In this document: positions 1 to 10,586 of the stretch, one piece after another
Layout of the letters: every line of letters begins with the position of its first letter
Numbering within the stretch: position 1 is the first letter of the stretch
From: Adiantum capillus-veneris
Lineage: Eukaryota > Streptophyta > Polypodiopsida > Polypodiales > Pteridaceae
Length of the DNA: 64,000 nucleotides
Reading direction: 5' to 3'
Assembly (NCBI GenBank): GCA_014529385.2
Contig: CM043955.1
Coordinates: 149,313,640-149,377,639, forward strand
The notes under the pieces: generated by a model
Seen by the model: only the letters and a program-made list of their open reading frames with translations
Database searches by the model: none
What the model was told of the DNA's origin: nothing
Program-made: the position numbers and the translations under genes

Positions 1-400
1 GAGCATATAGGATTTGTTAGTAGCACAGAGGGCACCCTATGTCCCAAGGGCCATAGAGTGACAACATATAGCATAAACGGTTTCTTACTAGCATAAGAGG
101 CACAACGCGTGGCCCTCGGGCCATAGGGTGCAAACATAAAGCATAGATGGTTTCTTACTAGTGCTCATAGAGGGCATCTTGTGGCCCTATGACAACCCAT
201 GGCCTTAGGGCCATAGGGTGACACATAAATAAAGTACCATATGGCTCTGAGGCTATAGATATATGTATATGTTGAGACCTGCTAACAATCCTAACCCTAT
301 GGCCTTGAGGCCATAAAGAGACATATTTTGGATTATCTTAAAGTCATAGAGATATCTACAAAGATAACCCTATGGCTTGAAGGCCATAAGAAACTTAGTC
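1..400. repeat. Satellite-like GGCCATAGGG repeat block
   Basis: Degenerate repeats of about 60-90 bp. Each carries the near-palindromic pair CCCTATGGCC / GGCCATAGGGTG and a GGTTTCTTACTAGCATA phrase. Closely related blocks occur at 11150-11330 and 12844-13490. The phrase ending TTTTGGATTATCTTAAA at about 325-350 recurs near 13350. The blocks bracket the two HAD phosphatase-like genes, so they are probably part of a locally duplicated unit. No coding potential is visible. Confidence 0.7.
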
Positions 401-712
401 AAGGAAATCATCCAATGCAAGAAGATAGTGCAATAGAAAATGAGACTTGTGTTCTAGAGCTTAAAGGCATAAATGTTTCTCCAAGTATAGTATACTTCTA
501 GATGCCACCATCATGGACAAAGAACTAATGTAGCTAGATAAAGATTAGGAATCTCTAGACAATGAGGAGCATAAAAATAAATTTGTTGTAGATGTGTTGT
601 CAGTTAGTAATTTTGTTATTTGTGATTTGTTTTTTCTAAGAGAGTGACAAAAAAGATTTATCCAAATGTAGATACTTTGGAATCTAAAATTAGGTGTTCT
701 TTAAACTTGCAG
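401..712. other. Intergenic or intron sequence before the first HAD-like exon
   Basis: AT-rich sequence with no open frame of note. It ends in a plausible splice acceptor (pyrimidine-rich GTGTTCTTTAAACTTGCAG, 694-712) immediately before the open frame that starts at 713. The acceptor is inferred from the motif only. Confidence 0.4.
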
Positions 713-1769
713 TCCTTCAACAAGATATTGCGGCTGACAAAGTTTTACTCGAGATCATTGGTATAGAGGATGCTCATGCCATTGACCCTACTGAGAAAGA
801 TTCTATCAATCTCCATGTCAACCAAAGAGTTTTTGAAGAATATGACAAGAATCTACAAGTTTTTGAAGGTCAACCGCTACAACAACTAGAGATAAATTTA
901 AAGAATAATCCAATGGAAGAAGACAGTGAAAGTTCCATAACATGTCCAAGGCAAGAAGAAGAATCCAATGAAAATATTCTAGTAGCCCAAGATTTGGGAA
1001 TTGGATTGCATGGCAATACAATCGAAGTAGAAGGCATGCAAGTTCCAGAACATGTTCAACGCCAAAAGGAGAATTCAACACAAATATTTTAGCACCCCAG
1101 GATTTGGAAATTGAAGTGCATGGTGAGTCGGACCTTCCATCTACCAACAAACCAATGCTGATTATAATAGTGAGCTTGTGTGGATTGTTCCTGAGGAGAT
1201 GCTAGCAAAAGTCCAAGAAAATGAAGAGCTTAAAGTCTGCCCATGAGCATATTGTTCTTCATCAAGGATGCATTGAGTTTTTAAAGGCTCTACTAAGCGA
1301 TTCCAATGTAGGGATATGGTCAGCTGCTAATGACATGCATGTTGTGGACATCATCAAGATTTTAGAAAAGGAAGCTAAAGAAAAATTCCCAGTCTTTATG
1401 ATCTAGGGGCAAATCCAATGTCAACCATGCATAGAATCAAGGATCACTCGCTTAGATAATCCAGGAGTAGAAGCGCTTTTCAAACCATTGGCTATTGCAT
1501 CATCAAAATTTGGTCTTGATGCAAAAGGATTGCTGCTTGCAGATGATGAACCATTAAAGGGATTTGTGAATCCTGCATTGAATTGTATTTTTCCACCATC
1601 ATTTAATGTTGATGATGAGGAGGATAATATCCTCCTTGGGGATCTGCTACCATATATCAAAGCTCTCAATCATGTTAATGACATTCGCACAGTTATAGGG
1701 TCTCATTTATATGGACAAGTATCCATAGCTCAAGGTCATGAGCTTTATAACCGTATACACAAGGTTTCT
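713..1769 (+). pseudogene. FCP1/NIF-type HAD phosphatase-like gene, 5' part, broken
   Basis: The frame opens after a splice-acceptor-like CAG at 712 and encodes an acidic, Gln/Glu-rich segment to 1092. A 14-residue phrase is repeated across a frameshift (NILVAQDLGIGLHG then NILAPQDLEIEVHG). From 1221 to 1769 the frame resembles the C-terminal half of an FCP1/SCP-type HAD domain: GCIEFLKALL, then VGIWSAAN, then LLADDEPLKGF with the DD pair, then NCIFPPSF. A TAG at 1404-1406 interrupts it, where the family usually has Trp-Gly. The first half of the domain, with the catalytic DxDx(T/V) loop, was not found. The gene is cut at 1769 by the chromovirus LTR and resumes in frame at 10587. Members dephosphorylate Ser/Thr on proteins such as the RNA polymerase II CTD. 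This copy is very unlikely to be active. Confidence 0.65.
1765..1769. other. Target-site duplication, left copy (TTTCT)
   Basis: Five bases directly before the TG of the 5' LTR. They match TTGCT at 10582-10586 after the 3' LTR at four of five positions, consistent with a 5-bp duplication carrying one later substitution. Confidence 0.6.
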
Positions 1770-3397
1770 TGTTATAAAATCTAATATCTAACCAACCCAA
1801 ATGATTTTCTCATATTAAATTGATCACTTAATGTGGGAGAATAAACGGGAACAAGTGTTAAGATATAGATATGTGCTTTTAGATCTATCTCAACACGGGG
1901 CCAATAGTAAAGGGGCCCAAATGGGAGATGGTCTATCAAGAGCAAGGCTAACCAATGGAGCATAAGACCTTAGGGTTAGCTTCATTGAAGACCTCCAACA
2001 ATGTGTGTAAAAGTACTTTGACCTTAGGTAAGCTAGGGCTGAGCTTGAGGTGGGAACCCGGCCCAAGCTTGAGCTGCTTGACCTGCTTGAGGTGCTTGTC
2101 GTGCTTGAGGTGTTTGTCCTGCTTGAGGTGCTTGATTAAGGTGCTTGAGTTGCTTGACTTACTCCATGCTTGAGGTGCTTGACTTGCCGCTTGATTAAGG
2201 TGCTTGAGGTGCCTTGACATGCTTGCCTGAGATGCTTGTGGGAATACCCCCTAGTCCAAGTGCTTTGTCATGCTTGATGACTAAGGTGCTTGAGCTCCTA
2301 AAGTCAAAAGCATCCCTACAAGAGGGGGGGCAAGCCCTTTTCCTAGGGATTAGAGAGAGAACACACACTCACACTCACAAGGGAAGCTCCAGCTTGAAGA
2401 GGCAGCAAGGACACATGTCAGGTCCCTACCCATGTTACCTTCATGTGTTGCTTGAAGCCTATTGGCTAGGCTTCAAAGGGGTCCAATGATAAATTACTTG
2501 AATTATCTAATTGTTTTTGCATTTATCAAGTCCTCTCTCTCAAAGGGGAAAGGGGGACACTTGTCCCAAGGCTATCCCTGTTGCTTGTAATGGCTTCTGC
2601 TTGTGATTGGCTAGGCCTGGAGGGGTCCAATGAGCTTCAAGCATGAGCTACAAGGGGGGGTCGACCCAAGCAAGCTAGGGGGGTGCTTAGGGGGTATACT
2701 CACCCACACACACTCACAAGCACTCTCATTGTGTGCTATGCAAAGTGGAAGAGCTCCCTCTCCAAGCAAGTAAAGGTTGAGAGCCTACACCAACACTCTT
2801 GGCTATGGAGTGCAAATCCAACCAAGAGTCATGCTTCAATGCTTAAGCTTGCCATCTCCTTCTTCTTCATTACTATGCTATTATGTATGCTAGCAACAAG
2901 AGTATGATAAGTGAGGAACTAATTCTTTCTCCTACGAAATGTTTCTTCTTCCTCTTCCCTACCCTCATTCCCTGCTAGCTCTCTCCACCTTCGAAGGTGT
3001 TTGAGGTCTTGGGACTGAGGCTTGGTATAGTTAAAGATTTCTTCAAGTTTAGGTTATGCTATGATGGTGATGCATGAAGCTTTCCATCTTCATTGCTTCA
3101 CCTAGGTCACAAGGAACACAAAGAATGTATTGTAACAAGTCTCTCTTTATGGGAGAAATCATAATACAAATGCCTATTGGAGGGGGGACCGGCTCCACAT
3201 AAATCCGGTCCTCAACTGTTGTCATGTTCTCTAAATTCTCTCTCTTGCAAAAGTATTGTCTATGCCAAGTTAACTAATTGCTATGATTATGTTGCTATCT
3301 TCAATTATGTCAACCCGCTATGCTCACAAAATCATTTCTTCAAAGTACTCTCATTAAATTCCGCTACTCTCAAATTGAATAGGTAAATTCCATTACA
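1770..3397 (+). repeat. 5' LTR of the chromovirus
   Basis: Begins TGTTATAAAATC and ends CCATTACA, one base before the PBS. It matches 8954-10581 base for base in length with about 20 substitutions. It contains a short-period minisatellite (2040-2280). Promoter elements are expected here, but no single TATA box could be assigned with confidence. Confidence 0.93.
2040..2290. repeat. AGGTGCTTGA minisatellite inside the LTR
   Basis: About twenty degenerate 10-11 bp units of the type CTTGAGGTGCTTGA in tandem. The same array is present in the 3' LTR at 9224-9475. Several of the substitutions separating the two LTRs fall in this array. Confidence 0.85.
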
Positions 3398-3398
3398 T

Positions 3399-3410
3399 TG
3401 GTATCAGAGC
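3399..3410 (+). other. Primer-binding site, initiator-Met tRNA
   Basis: TGGTATCAGAGC, one base after the LTR end. It is the standard plant PBS complementary to the 3' end of tRNA-iMet. Confidence 0.92.
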
Positions 3411-3811
3411 ATTTGGTTTCTCTTTTCTTGCTTAAGAAGAGAGGTCCTTAAGTAGCCTATAAATGGTTGATGTTGTTAATTATAATAGGGTAAGTGGAAT
3501 TGGGATCTATTATCGGTTTTGTTGAGCCCACTATGTGGGGGATGGTGCACACCTCGGGAGCTTTGGACTTAATAATGGAGTCTTTCTAGACTTGCCTACG
3601 GCTTTACCATTATTGAGCCATAAGAAGTCCGAAAGGAGCTAACCCTTGGCAACTCTGCTATGTTAGACCTACTCCTCTACTCTCTATAATTAACCACTTT
3701 GAGCCGTGGGTGTAGATACTTAAGAGCTGATTTTCAAAGGCTAAGAGGAGTGGCAACTAAGGTTTTGTATTGCCAAAGCATACACTAAGTATAAACATAA
3801 ATTTTGTTAAC
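3411..3811 (+). other. 5' leader with a conserved stem-loop
   Basis: Untranslated leader. Just after the PBS, CTCTTTTCTTGC and AAGAAGAGAGG (3419-3445) can pair across a short loop. The same sequence is kept in the diverged relative at 20633-20657, although the surrounding leader has changed. It may be a packaging or dimerisation signal, which is inference. Confidence 0.55.
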
Positions 3812-5926
3812 ATGGCTGACAATAATCAAGAGAGTAGAATGAACATTGATAGCTTTGATTTTGCACATGAAGGTGCTAATGATGATGCTCCCATGTTTGT
3901 GAATTATCTCGTCACTAGGTTGCAACAAGCTATGGGCAACCCTGTTTTGCAAGCCGAAGTTACTCAACAACTTCGTGCTTATGGAATTTCCCTTCCTCTC
4001 CCAGAGGAGAGAGAGCTTAGGAGGCCTCTTGAAGAGACCCCCAAAAGAAGACTCTCTCCCATTCGAGAGGAGGAATCCAAAGAGAAAGAAAGCAATGACA
4101 GTCTAAGTTCTTCTGAAGATGTGGCTCCACGAAGACAGCGGTCTAGACGATCGCCTACTCCTCCCAAGAGGAAAAGAGCAACCTATAGTTCTTCTCCTCA
4201 TCACTCTGAAAGGCAAGAGAGGAAACAAAGGAAGAAAAGGGCTAGGAAGAGGTCACCCTCTTCTCCTTCTTCTTCACCTTCCTCCTCTTCTGATGAAAGT
4301 TATGGCTATTCTCCTAGAGAATACAAGAGGGGAGGACATCGCAAATCATTTCCTGCATGGCGAAGGTCACAAAAGCTAAAAAAGTTCAAGGAGGGAGGAA
4401 AGAGTATCTCTTTTCTCACCTATGATGGCACCTTTGGTGCTACCGCCAAAGTGTTGGCCTTCATCCAGCAATTTGATGCGGCCTTTGGGGACGAGGGCTT
4501 CACAGAGTCCTCCAAGCTATGCCATGTAGCTATGCACTTCCAAAAATCAGCTCATCAATGGTGGGCTAGCCTTCGTGGCAATGGAGAAGCCCCAAAGACA
4601 TGGAAAACTCTACGAGTTTCCATCATGAAGCAATTTCTTCCAAGTGATACTAAAGATAAAGTTCTTACCGAATGGCGCGGCTTCAAGCTTCTCTCTCATG
4701 AGTCTATCAACAAGTATGTAGACATGTTTTGGGATTTACATCTCAAATCTACTATCTTTCAAAAGATAGACTTTGCCGAACAAAGACAGCAATTCTGTGC
4801 GGGATTACCTGAAGAGATGGTCGAATACATCAACTCTCAACGGCCCGGTACTATTACCGAAGTAATCCACCACACCATGGTTGCTTCACGCATCAATTTC
4901 CATCAAGGGGATAGACGTAATGTCAAGCCCATGGAAAACAAAGATAAAAATGATGCAAAGGGGAAATCCAATGCTCAAAATAATTCCCAAGGCACTTCCA
5001 ACAACAACAACAACAATCGGTCCAAGGAGAAGGGAGTTTACAAAGGTAGAAACAAACTCTCTCCTGAAGAGCTTGAAGCTTTTCGCAAGGACCATAAGTG
5101 TTTCAAGTGTGGAGAGCAAGGACATGGCTATCGTTCTTGCCCCAAGCAGAATACTCGCAATGAGACTCCTAGGGCTTCCACCATCGAAGCTCCAAAAGAG
5201 GATGGTCATTGCAAAGGATCATCACTTTCCTATGCGTGGGGAAAGGTAAGAGAGCATGATGCCTTCATCTTGTTTGACCCAGGCTCTACTCTCAACTTCA
5301 TATCAATAGAGTTGGCCACCAAGTTGGGCATTCAAGCTTTTGAGATGGGAGATATAGTAACAGTCGATGCAGCTTTCAAGGGACAACAAGCCTCTGTTAC
5401 TCCCTTGATTGGGAAGTTGAGGCTTCATGTCCAAAGCTATGTTGACAAAGAAGACTTCTTCATCTCTCCTCTCCAACATCAGGATGTTATCCTAGGGGCA
5501 CCATGGTTTGATCGCATGGCTGCCAACATGAAGTTCCCTGAAAGGAGAATTAACTTCACTAACAGGGGAAAGAACATGTATATAGATGCTAGTGAGCGTG
5601 GTCGCACTATTCCACTTGTAAATCCTCTTTCTTTTGATAAATCAATGAAGAGCTCAGTTTCTGCGTACATGGTTTATGTCAAAGAGTCTCTAAAAGCTAA
5701 TAATGAATTATCAAATGAAAATGATAGGAATCAAGAAGAGTTAGACTTGTCTACTTTTCTAAAAGGATTCCAAGATGTGTTCATCGATGATATCCCTATG
5801 GACCTACCTCCAAAACGAGGGGATGATGACCATCGTATTGAGCTCTTTCCAGGAAGCTCACCGCCTAACAAACCTCCTTATCGAGTCTCACAAGCTCAAC
5901 AAGAGGAGATTATGAGGCAAGTATAG
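3812..5926 (+). CDS. Gag-protease part of the chromovirus polyprotein
   Basis: The start is chosen at ATG 3812 (context AACATGGCT). An upstream in-frame TTG at 3770 is unlikely to be used. The order is an N-terminal segment, an Arg/Ser-rich stretch, a retrotransposon gag domain (HQWWASLRG, then KQFLPSDTKDKV), and a CCHC zinc knuckle CFKCGEQGHGYRSC at 5099-5140 (residue 430 onward). A retropepsin region follows with LFDPGSTLNFIS (Asp at 5276, residue 489) and LGAPWF. The usual D-S/T-G is D-P-G here, which may weaken the protease. The frame continues into RT but meets TAG at 5924-5926, where related elements read through with a sense codon. The frame after the stop is unchanged. Confidence 0.9.
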   Translation: MADNNQESRMNIDSFDFAHEGANDDAPMFVNYLVTRLQQAMGNPVLQAEVTQQLRAYGISLPLPEERELRRPLEETPKRRLSPIREEESKEKESNDSLSSSEDVAPRRQRSRRSPTPPKRKRATYSSSPHHSERQERKQRKKRARKRSPSSPSSSPSSSSDESYGYSPREYKRGGHRKSFPAWRRSQKLKKFKEGGKSISFLTYDGTFGATAKVLAFIQQFDAAFGDEGFTESSKLCHVAMHFQKSAHQWWASLRGNGEAPKTWKTLRVSIMKQFLPSDTKDKVLTEWRGFKLLSHESINKYVDMFWDLHLKSTIFQKIDFAEQRQQFCAGLPEEMVEYINSQRPGTITEVIHHTMVASRINFHQGDRRNVKPMENKDKNDAKGKSNAQNNSQGTSNNNNNNRSKEKGVYKGRNKLSPEELEAFRKDHKCFKCGEQGHGYRSCPKQNTRNETPRASTIEAPKEDGHCKGSSLSYAWGKVREHDAFILFDPGSTLNFISIELATKLGIQAFEMGDIVTVDAAFKGQQASVTPLIGKLRLHVQSYVDKEDFFISPLQHQDVILGAPWFDRMAANMKFPERRINFTNRGKNMYIDASERGRTIPLVNPLSFDKSMKSSVSAYMVYVKESLKANNELSNENDRNQEELDLSTFLKGFQDVFIDDIPMDLPPKRGDDDHRIELFPGSSPPNKPPYRVSQAQQEEIMRQV

Positions 5927-5929
5927 GAA

Positions 5930-8593
5930 TTGGTAGACAAAGGGATGGTGAGGCCTAGTTCCTCTCCCTTTTGTTCTCCAGTCCTTTTAGTGCAAAAGAA
6001 AGATGGTACATACCCTATGTGTGTGGACTATCGAGCACTAAACCATATCACTATCAAAAACAGATTTCCCGTGCCTCGGGTAGAAGATCTTTTTGATAAG
6101 CTACAAGGCTCTACCTACTTCAGTAGGATTGACCTTAAGAGTGGCTATCATCAAATAAGGATAGTGGATGAAGATATCCTAAAGACCGCGTTTCGCACAA
6201 CATTTGGTCTTTATGAATATCTAGTCATGCCTTTTGGCTTGACTAATGCACCAGCTACTTTCAATCGTCTCATGGAGAAAATTTTTAGACCATATCGTAA
6301 ATTCACTGGAGTGTTCTTTGATGATATCATCATCTACTCCAAGTCTTTGGAGGAACATAAGCAACATCTCCAAGTGATTTTTCAAGCCTTGAGGGAGAAC
6401 AAACTTTTTCTCAACCAAAAGAAAAGTGAATTCTTCCTTAAAGAGATTCAATATCTAGGTCATATTATCTCTCACGATGGTATTCGTATGGATCCATCAA
6501 AGTTAGAGGTAATAAAATCATGGCCTAACCCAAGGAATCTACATGAGCTAAGAAGCTTTATTGGTATGTGTGCATACTATAGACGCTTCATAGCAAAATT
6601 CTCTCAAGTAGCAGGACCACTACACGACTTAAGAAAGAAGAACGTTAAGTTTGTATGGACTGCTAAGGAGAAAAATGCTTTTGAAAAACTCAAAGAGAAG
6701 CTTACTTCTCAACCAGTCCTCGTGCTTCCGGATCTCTCAAAGCCATTTGAGGTCCAATGTGATGCGTGTGGTGATTGCCTTGGAGCGGTTTTGCTTCAAG
6801 AAGGGCATGCCATAGCATATGAGAGCCGAAGGCTCAATAGTGATGAACGAGTCTTGGGCATTTATGAGAAAGAGCTTTTAGCTGTTCTACATGCCCTAGA
6901 CACATGGAAGCACTACCTATTGGGGACTCCATTTATCCTACGAACCGACCACCAAAGTCTCAAGTATTTCATGACGCAAACCAAGCTTTTCGACAAACAA
7001 ATGAGGTGGGCAAATTTTCTTTCGCAATTTAATTTCCATATTGCTCACATAGCCGGTAAGCACAATCAAGTTGCCGATGCACTTTCACGAAGACCAAAAG
7101 TTAATGCGGTGTCTATAGCTACTCACTATGATCTATCCTCTATGATAGATGAGTATGCTACTGACGCTGACTTTAGAGACATAATGTCAGCCCTTGCTTT
7201 GGGGAAGAAAGAGGAACCATTCACCTTGCAGGATGGTTATCTTCTCCACGGAAATAGGCTATGTGTTACCCATTCCCTTCGTGAGAAGGTTATGTATGAA
7301 TCCTATGCTCCTCCATATGCAGGGCATAGAGGTATTCAACCTACTCTCCGAGGAGTAGAGACATGTTTCTATTGGCCTACCCTGAAAGTGGACATACAAG
7401 AGTATGTTTCAAAATGTGTAGTATGCCAAAAGACCAAGTATGATAGAGGGAAGCAACCTGGATTACTCCAGCCATTGCCTATTCCAAATTCACCATGGGA
7501 GAGTATATCCATGGATTTCATCTTTGGATTACCCAAGTCTATCCATGCGAATATAGGAATATGGACAATAGTCGACAGGTTTAGCAAGCAAGCACATTTT
7601 ATTCCTGTCAAAAAGACTATTAAGGCACATCAAATGGCAACTCTCTTCATATCTCAGATTTTCAAGCACCATGGATTACCCACATCCATCGTGTCAGATA
7701 GAGATCCTAGAATGACCAGTAATTTCTGGAAAGGTCTCTTTGATAATCTAGGAACAAGATTGAATTTCTCTTCGGCCTATCACCCACAAACGGATGGCCA
7801 AAGTGAGATAGCCAATCTTACGATACTCGATCTACTCAAGACTTATGTTACCGAAGTAGATCAACGCTCACAATGGGAAAAGTATTTACCTCTAGTAGAG
7901 TATGCCTACAATAATATTGTCCATACTTCTACCGGGAAAGCACCTTTCGAGATCATAGAGGGAAGACCTAAAAGTCCCTTGCTACTCAAAGTACATGGGA
8001 AGATCTTCGCCGCCGATGAATATAGCCGTGACCTACAAGAATCTTTTCAAAAGATTAGGGAGGCCATAGCCATCTCTCAACAAAGGCAAAAAGATGCTGC
8101 TGATAAGCACAAAAGAGCCTTAATGTTCAAAGAAAATGATTGGGTCTTACTCAAGTTTCCTAAGGCTCGATTAAGGCAAACGACGGGCAAAAATCCTACG
8201 GGCCATCAAAAGTATTATGCTAAACTAGCAAAAAGATACTATGGTCCTTTCCAAATCTTGAAGCCTATCAATGAGACGGCTTATCAACTCAAGTTGCCCA
8301 ACCATTGGCTTATACACAATGCCTTTCATGTAAGCCTACTTAAGCCCTACAAAGGAGAGCCACCAATTGAACCAATTATTGAAGACCCTCCCGAAGTTGA
8401 AGACCGAGAAGAGGTGCTACAACCCGAAGTTGTCCTTCGGCATGAAGACAAGGTACTACGACATGGTAAGATAATCCGACGGTATCTTATTAAGTTCAAA
8501 AATTATCCTTTTGAAGATGCTAGATGGATGCAAGGAGTACAACTTAAGGATAATATGAACCTTGTCAATGCTTACAATGCTACCTTAGAGTAA
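5930..8593 (+). CDS. RT-RNase H-integrase-chromodomain part of the chromovirus polyprotein
   Basis: Same frame as the gag part, after the single TAG. Reverse transcriptase motifs are VQKKDGTYPMCVDYRALN, FSRIDLKSGYHQIRI and FFDD at 6317-6325. RNase H follows with CDACGDCLGAVLLQ and DHQSLKYF. The integrase has an HHCC-type zinc region (GHRGIQPT ... CVVCQ) and a D-D-E core at 7514, 7697 and 7805, which gives the gypsy-type 60/35 spacing. The C-terminus from about 8440 (KIIRRYLIKFKNYPFEDARW) is a chromodomain, which in this clade guides insertion into heterochromatin. Order RT-RH-INT is Ty3-like. All catalytic residues appear present. One nonsense codon separates it from gag. Confidence 0.93.
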   Translation: MVDKGMVRPSSSPFCSPVLLVQKKDGTYPMCVDYRALNHITIKNRFPVPRVEDLFDKLQGSTYFSRIDLKSGYHQIRIVDEDILKTAFRTTFGLYEYLVMPFGLTNAPATFNRLMEKIFRPYRKFTGVFFDDIIIYSKSLEEHKQHLQVIFQALRENKLFLNQKKSEFFLKEIQYLGHIISHDGIRMDPSKLEVIKSWPNPRNLHELRSFIGMCAYYRRFIAKFSQVAGPLHDLRKKNVKFVWTAKEKNAFEKLKEKLTSQPVLVLPDLSKPFEVQCDACGDCLGAVLLQEGHAIAYESRRLNSDERVLGIYEKELLAVLHALDTWKHYLLGTPFILRTDHQSLKYFMTQTKLFDKQMRWANFLSQFNFHIAHIAGKHNQVADALSRRPKVNAVSIATHYDLSSMIDEYATDADFRDIMSALALGKKEEPFTLQDGYLLHGNRLCVTHSLREKVMYESYAPPYAGHRGIQPTLRGVETCFYWPTLKVDIQEYVSKCVVCQKTKYDRGKQPGLLQPLPIPNSPWESISMDFIFGLPKSIHANIGIWTIVDRFSKQAHFIPVKKTIKAHQMATLFISQIFKHHGLPTSIVSDRDPRMTSNFWKGLFDNLGTRLNFSSAYHPQTDGQSEIANLTILDLLKTYVTEVDQRSQWEKYLPLVEYAYNNIVHTSTGKAPFEIIEGRPKSPLLLKVHGKIFAADEYSRDLQESFQKIREAIAISQQRQKDAADKHKRALMFKENDWVLLKFPKARLRQTTGKNPTGHQKYYAKLAKRYYGPFQILKPINETAYQLKLPNHWLIHNAFHVSLLKPYKGEPPIEPIIEDPPEVEDREEVLQPEVVLRHEDKVLRHGKIIRRYLIKFKNYPFEDARWMQGVQLKDNMNLVNAYNATLE

Positions 8594-8939
8594 GCAAATG
8601 TACCAATTTCTTTTAAATGACTCATGTTTTTGTCTTATATGACTAGTCCTCTTTTTAATTGTGCACAAATTTAACTAGTATGCATGCTTAGAATAATGTT
8701 TGTGATGACGACGTCTCTCAAACACCAAGTAGAATTTGTCACTCTACTTTGGGAGAATGAAATGGACTAAAGAGCAGACATGCTTGCGGCAGCTATGTCT
8801 CCCAAGCACCAAATGGATTAGTCATCCATCTTGGAAAGATGTCTTAGGGTAAAAAAGGGATCCTCTACCCGCTAAGTACGATTGACTAATGACTAAGTCT
8901 TTATCTCTTCTACCTCATAGTCGAGGACGACTATGATTT
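8594..8939 (+). other. 3' untranslated region of the chromovirus
   Basis: No open frame. Runs from the polyprotein stop to the polypurine tract. Confidence 0.7.
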
Positions 8940-8953
8940 CAAGAGAGAGTTAA
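8940..8953 (+). other. Polypurine tract
   Basis: Purine-rich CAAGAGAGAGTTAA immediately upstream of the 3' LTR TG at 8954, the expected plus-strand primer position. Confidence 0.65.
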
Positions 8954-10581
8954 TGTCATAAAATCTAATATCTAACCAACCCAAATTATTTTCTCATATT
9001 AAATTGATCACTTAATGTGGGAGAATAAACAGGAACAAGTGTTAAGATATAGATATGTGCTTTTAGATCTATCTCAACACGGGGCCAATAGTAAAGGGGC
9101 CCAAATGGGAGATGGTCTATCAAGAGCAAGGCTAACCAATGGAGCATAAGACCTTAGGGTTAGCTTCATTGAAGACCTCCAATAATGTGTGTAAAAGTAC
9201 TTTGACCTTAGGTAAGCTAGGGCTGAGCTTGAGGTGGGAACCCGGCCCAAGCTCGAGGTGCTTGACCTGCTTGAGGTGCTTGTCGTGCTTGAGGTGTTTT
9301 TCCTGCTTGAGGTGCTTGATTAAGGTTCTTGAGGTGCTTGACTTAATCCATGCTTGAGGTGCTTGACTTGCCGCTTGATTAAGGTGCTTGAGGTGCCTTG
9401 ACATGCTTGCCTGAGATGCTTGTGGGAATACCCCCTAGTCCAAGTGCTTTGTCATGCTTGATGACAAAGGTGCTTGAGCTCCTAAAGTCAAAATCATCCC
9501 TACAAGAGGGGGGGCGAGCCCTTTTCCTAGGGATTAGAGAGAGAACACACACTCACACTCACAAGGGAAGCTCCAGCTTGAAGAGGCAGCAAGGACACAT
9601 GTTAGGTCCCTACCCATGTTACCTTCATGTGTTGCTTGAAGCCTATTGGCTAGGCTTCAAAGGGGTCCAATGATAAATTACTTGAATTATCTAATTGTTT
9701 TTGCATTTATCAAGTCCTCTCTCTCAAAGGGGAAAGGGGGACACTTGTCCCAAGGCTATCCCTGTTGCTTGTAATGGCTTCTGCTTGTGATTGGCTAGGC
9801 CTGGACGGGTCCAATGAGCTTCAAGCATGAGCTACAAGGGGGGGTCGACCCAAGCAAGCTAGGGGGGTGCTTAGGGGGTATACTCACCCACACACACTCA
9901 CAAGCACTCTCATTGTGTGCTATGCAAAGTGGAAGAGCTCCCTCTCCAAGCAAGTAAAGGTTGAGAGCCTACACCAACACTCTTGGCTATGGAGTGCAAA
10001 TCCAACCAAGAGTCATGCTTCAATGCTTAAGCTTGCCATCTCCTTCTTCTTCATTACTATGCTATTATGTATGCTAGCAACAAGAGTATGATAAGTGAGG
10101 AACTAATTCTTTCTCCTACGAAATGTTTCTTCTTCCTCTTCCCTACCCTCATTCCCTGCTAGCTCTCTCCACCTTCGAAGGTGTTTGAGGTCTTGGGACT
10201 GAGGCTTGGTATAGTGAAAGCTTTCTTCAAGTTTAGGTTATGCTATGATGGTGATGCATGAAGCTTTCCATCTTCATTGCTTCACCTAGGTCACAAGGAA
10301 CACAAAGAATGTATTGTAACAAGTCTCTCTTTATGGGAGAAATCATAATACAAATGCCTATTGGAGGGGGGACCGGCTCCACATAAATCCGGTCCTCAAT
10401 TGTTGTCATGTTCTCTAAATTCTCTCTCTTGAAAAAGTATTGTCTATGCCAAGTTAACTAATTGCTATGATTATGTTGCTATCTTCAATTATGTCAACCC
10501 GCTATGCTCACAAAATCATTTCTTGAAAGTACTCTCATTAAATTCCGCTACTCTCAAATTGAATAGGCAAATTCCATTACA
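8954..10581 (+). repeat. 3' LTR of the chromovirus
   Basis: 1628 bp, identical in length to the 5' LTR, with about 20 scattered substitutions and no visible indel. Ends CCATTACA, then the TTGCT target duplication and host sequence. Confidence 0.93.
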
Positions 10582-10586
10582 TTGCT
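10582..10586. other. Target-site duplication, right copy (TTGCT)
   Basis: Matches TTTCT at 1765-1769 at four of five bases. Removing the element and one copy restores the host open frame. Confidence 0.6.

Larger units (their letters stand above)
1770..10581 (+). mobile_element. Complete Ty3/gypsy chromovirus, inserted in an HAD-like exon
   Basis: Two LTRs of identical length (1628 bp), both starting TGTTATAAAATC/TGTCATAAAATC and ending CCATTACA, flank a single gag-pol frame. The element has an initiator-Met PBS, a polypurine tract and a C-terminal chromodomain. I count about 20 LTR substitutions by eye, or about 1.2% divergence, so the insertion is fairly recent. The coding frame is intact except for one TAG at 5924. 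It lies inside the exon of the HAD-like gene at 1769/10587. A truncated relative sits at 20252-22870. Confidence 0.93.

Noticed and set aside
1955-2489. Open frames rich in Cys-Leu-Arg in the chromovirus LTR, also at 9139-9673
   Set aside because: Translation of the AGGTGCTTGA minisatellite.
3785-5670. Minus-strand open frames inside gag-pol
   Set aside because: Shadows of the real coding frame. No motifs of their own. The same applies to antisense frames in the copia and 16-kb elements.
5924-5926. TAG as a programmed readthrough site between gag-protease and RT
   Set aside because: It lies within RT, inside a conserved segment, and not at a domain border. A nonsense mutation is simpler.
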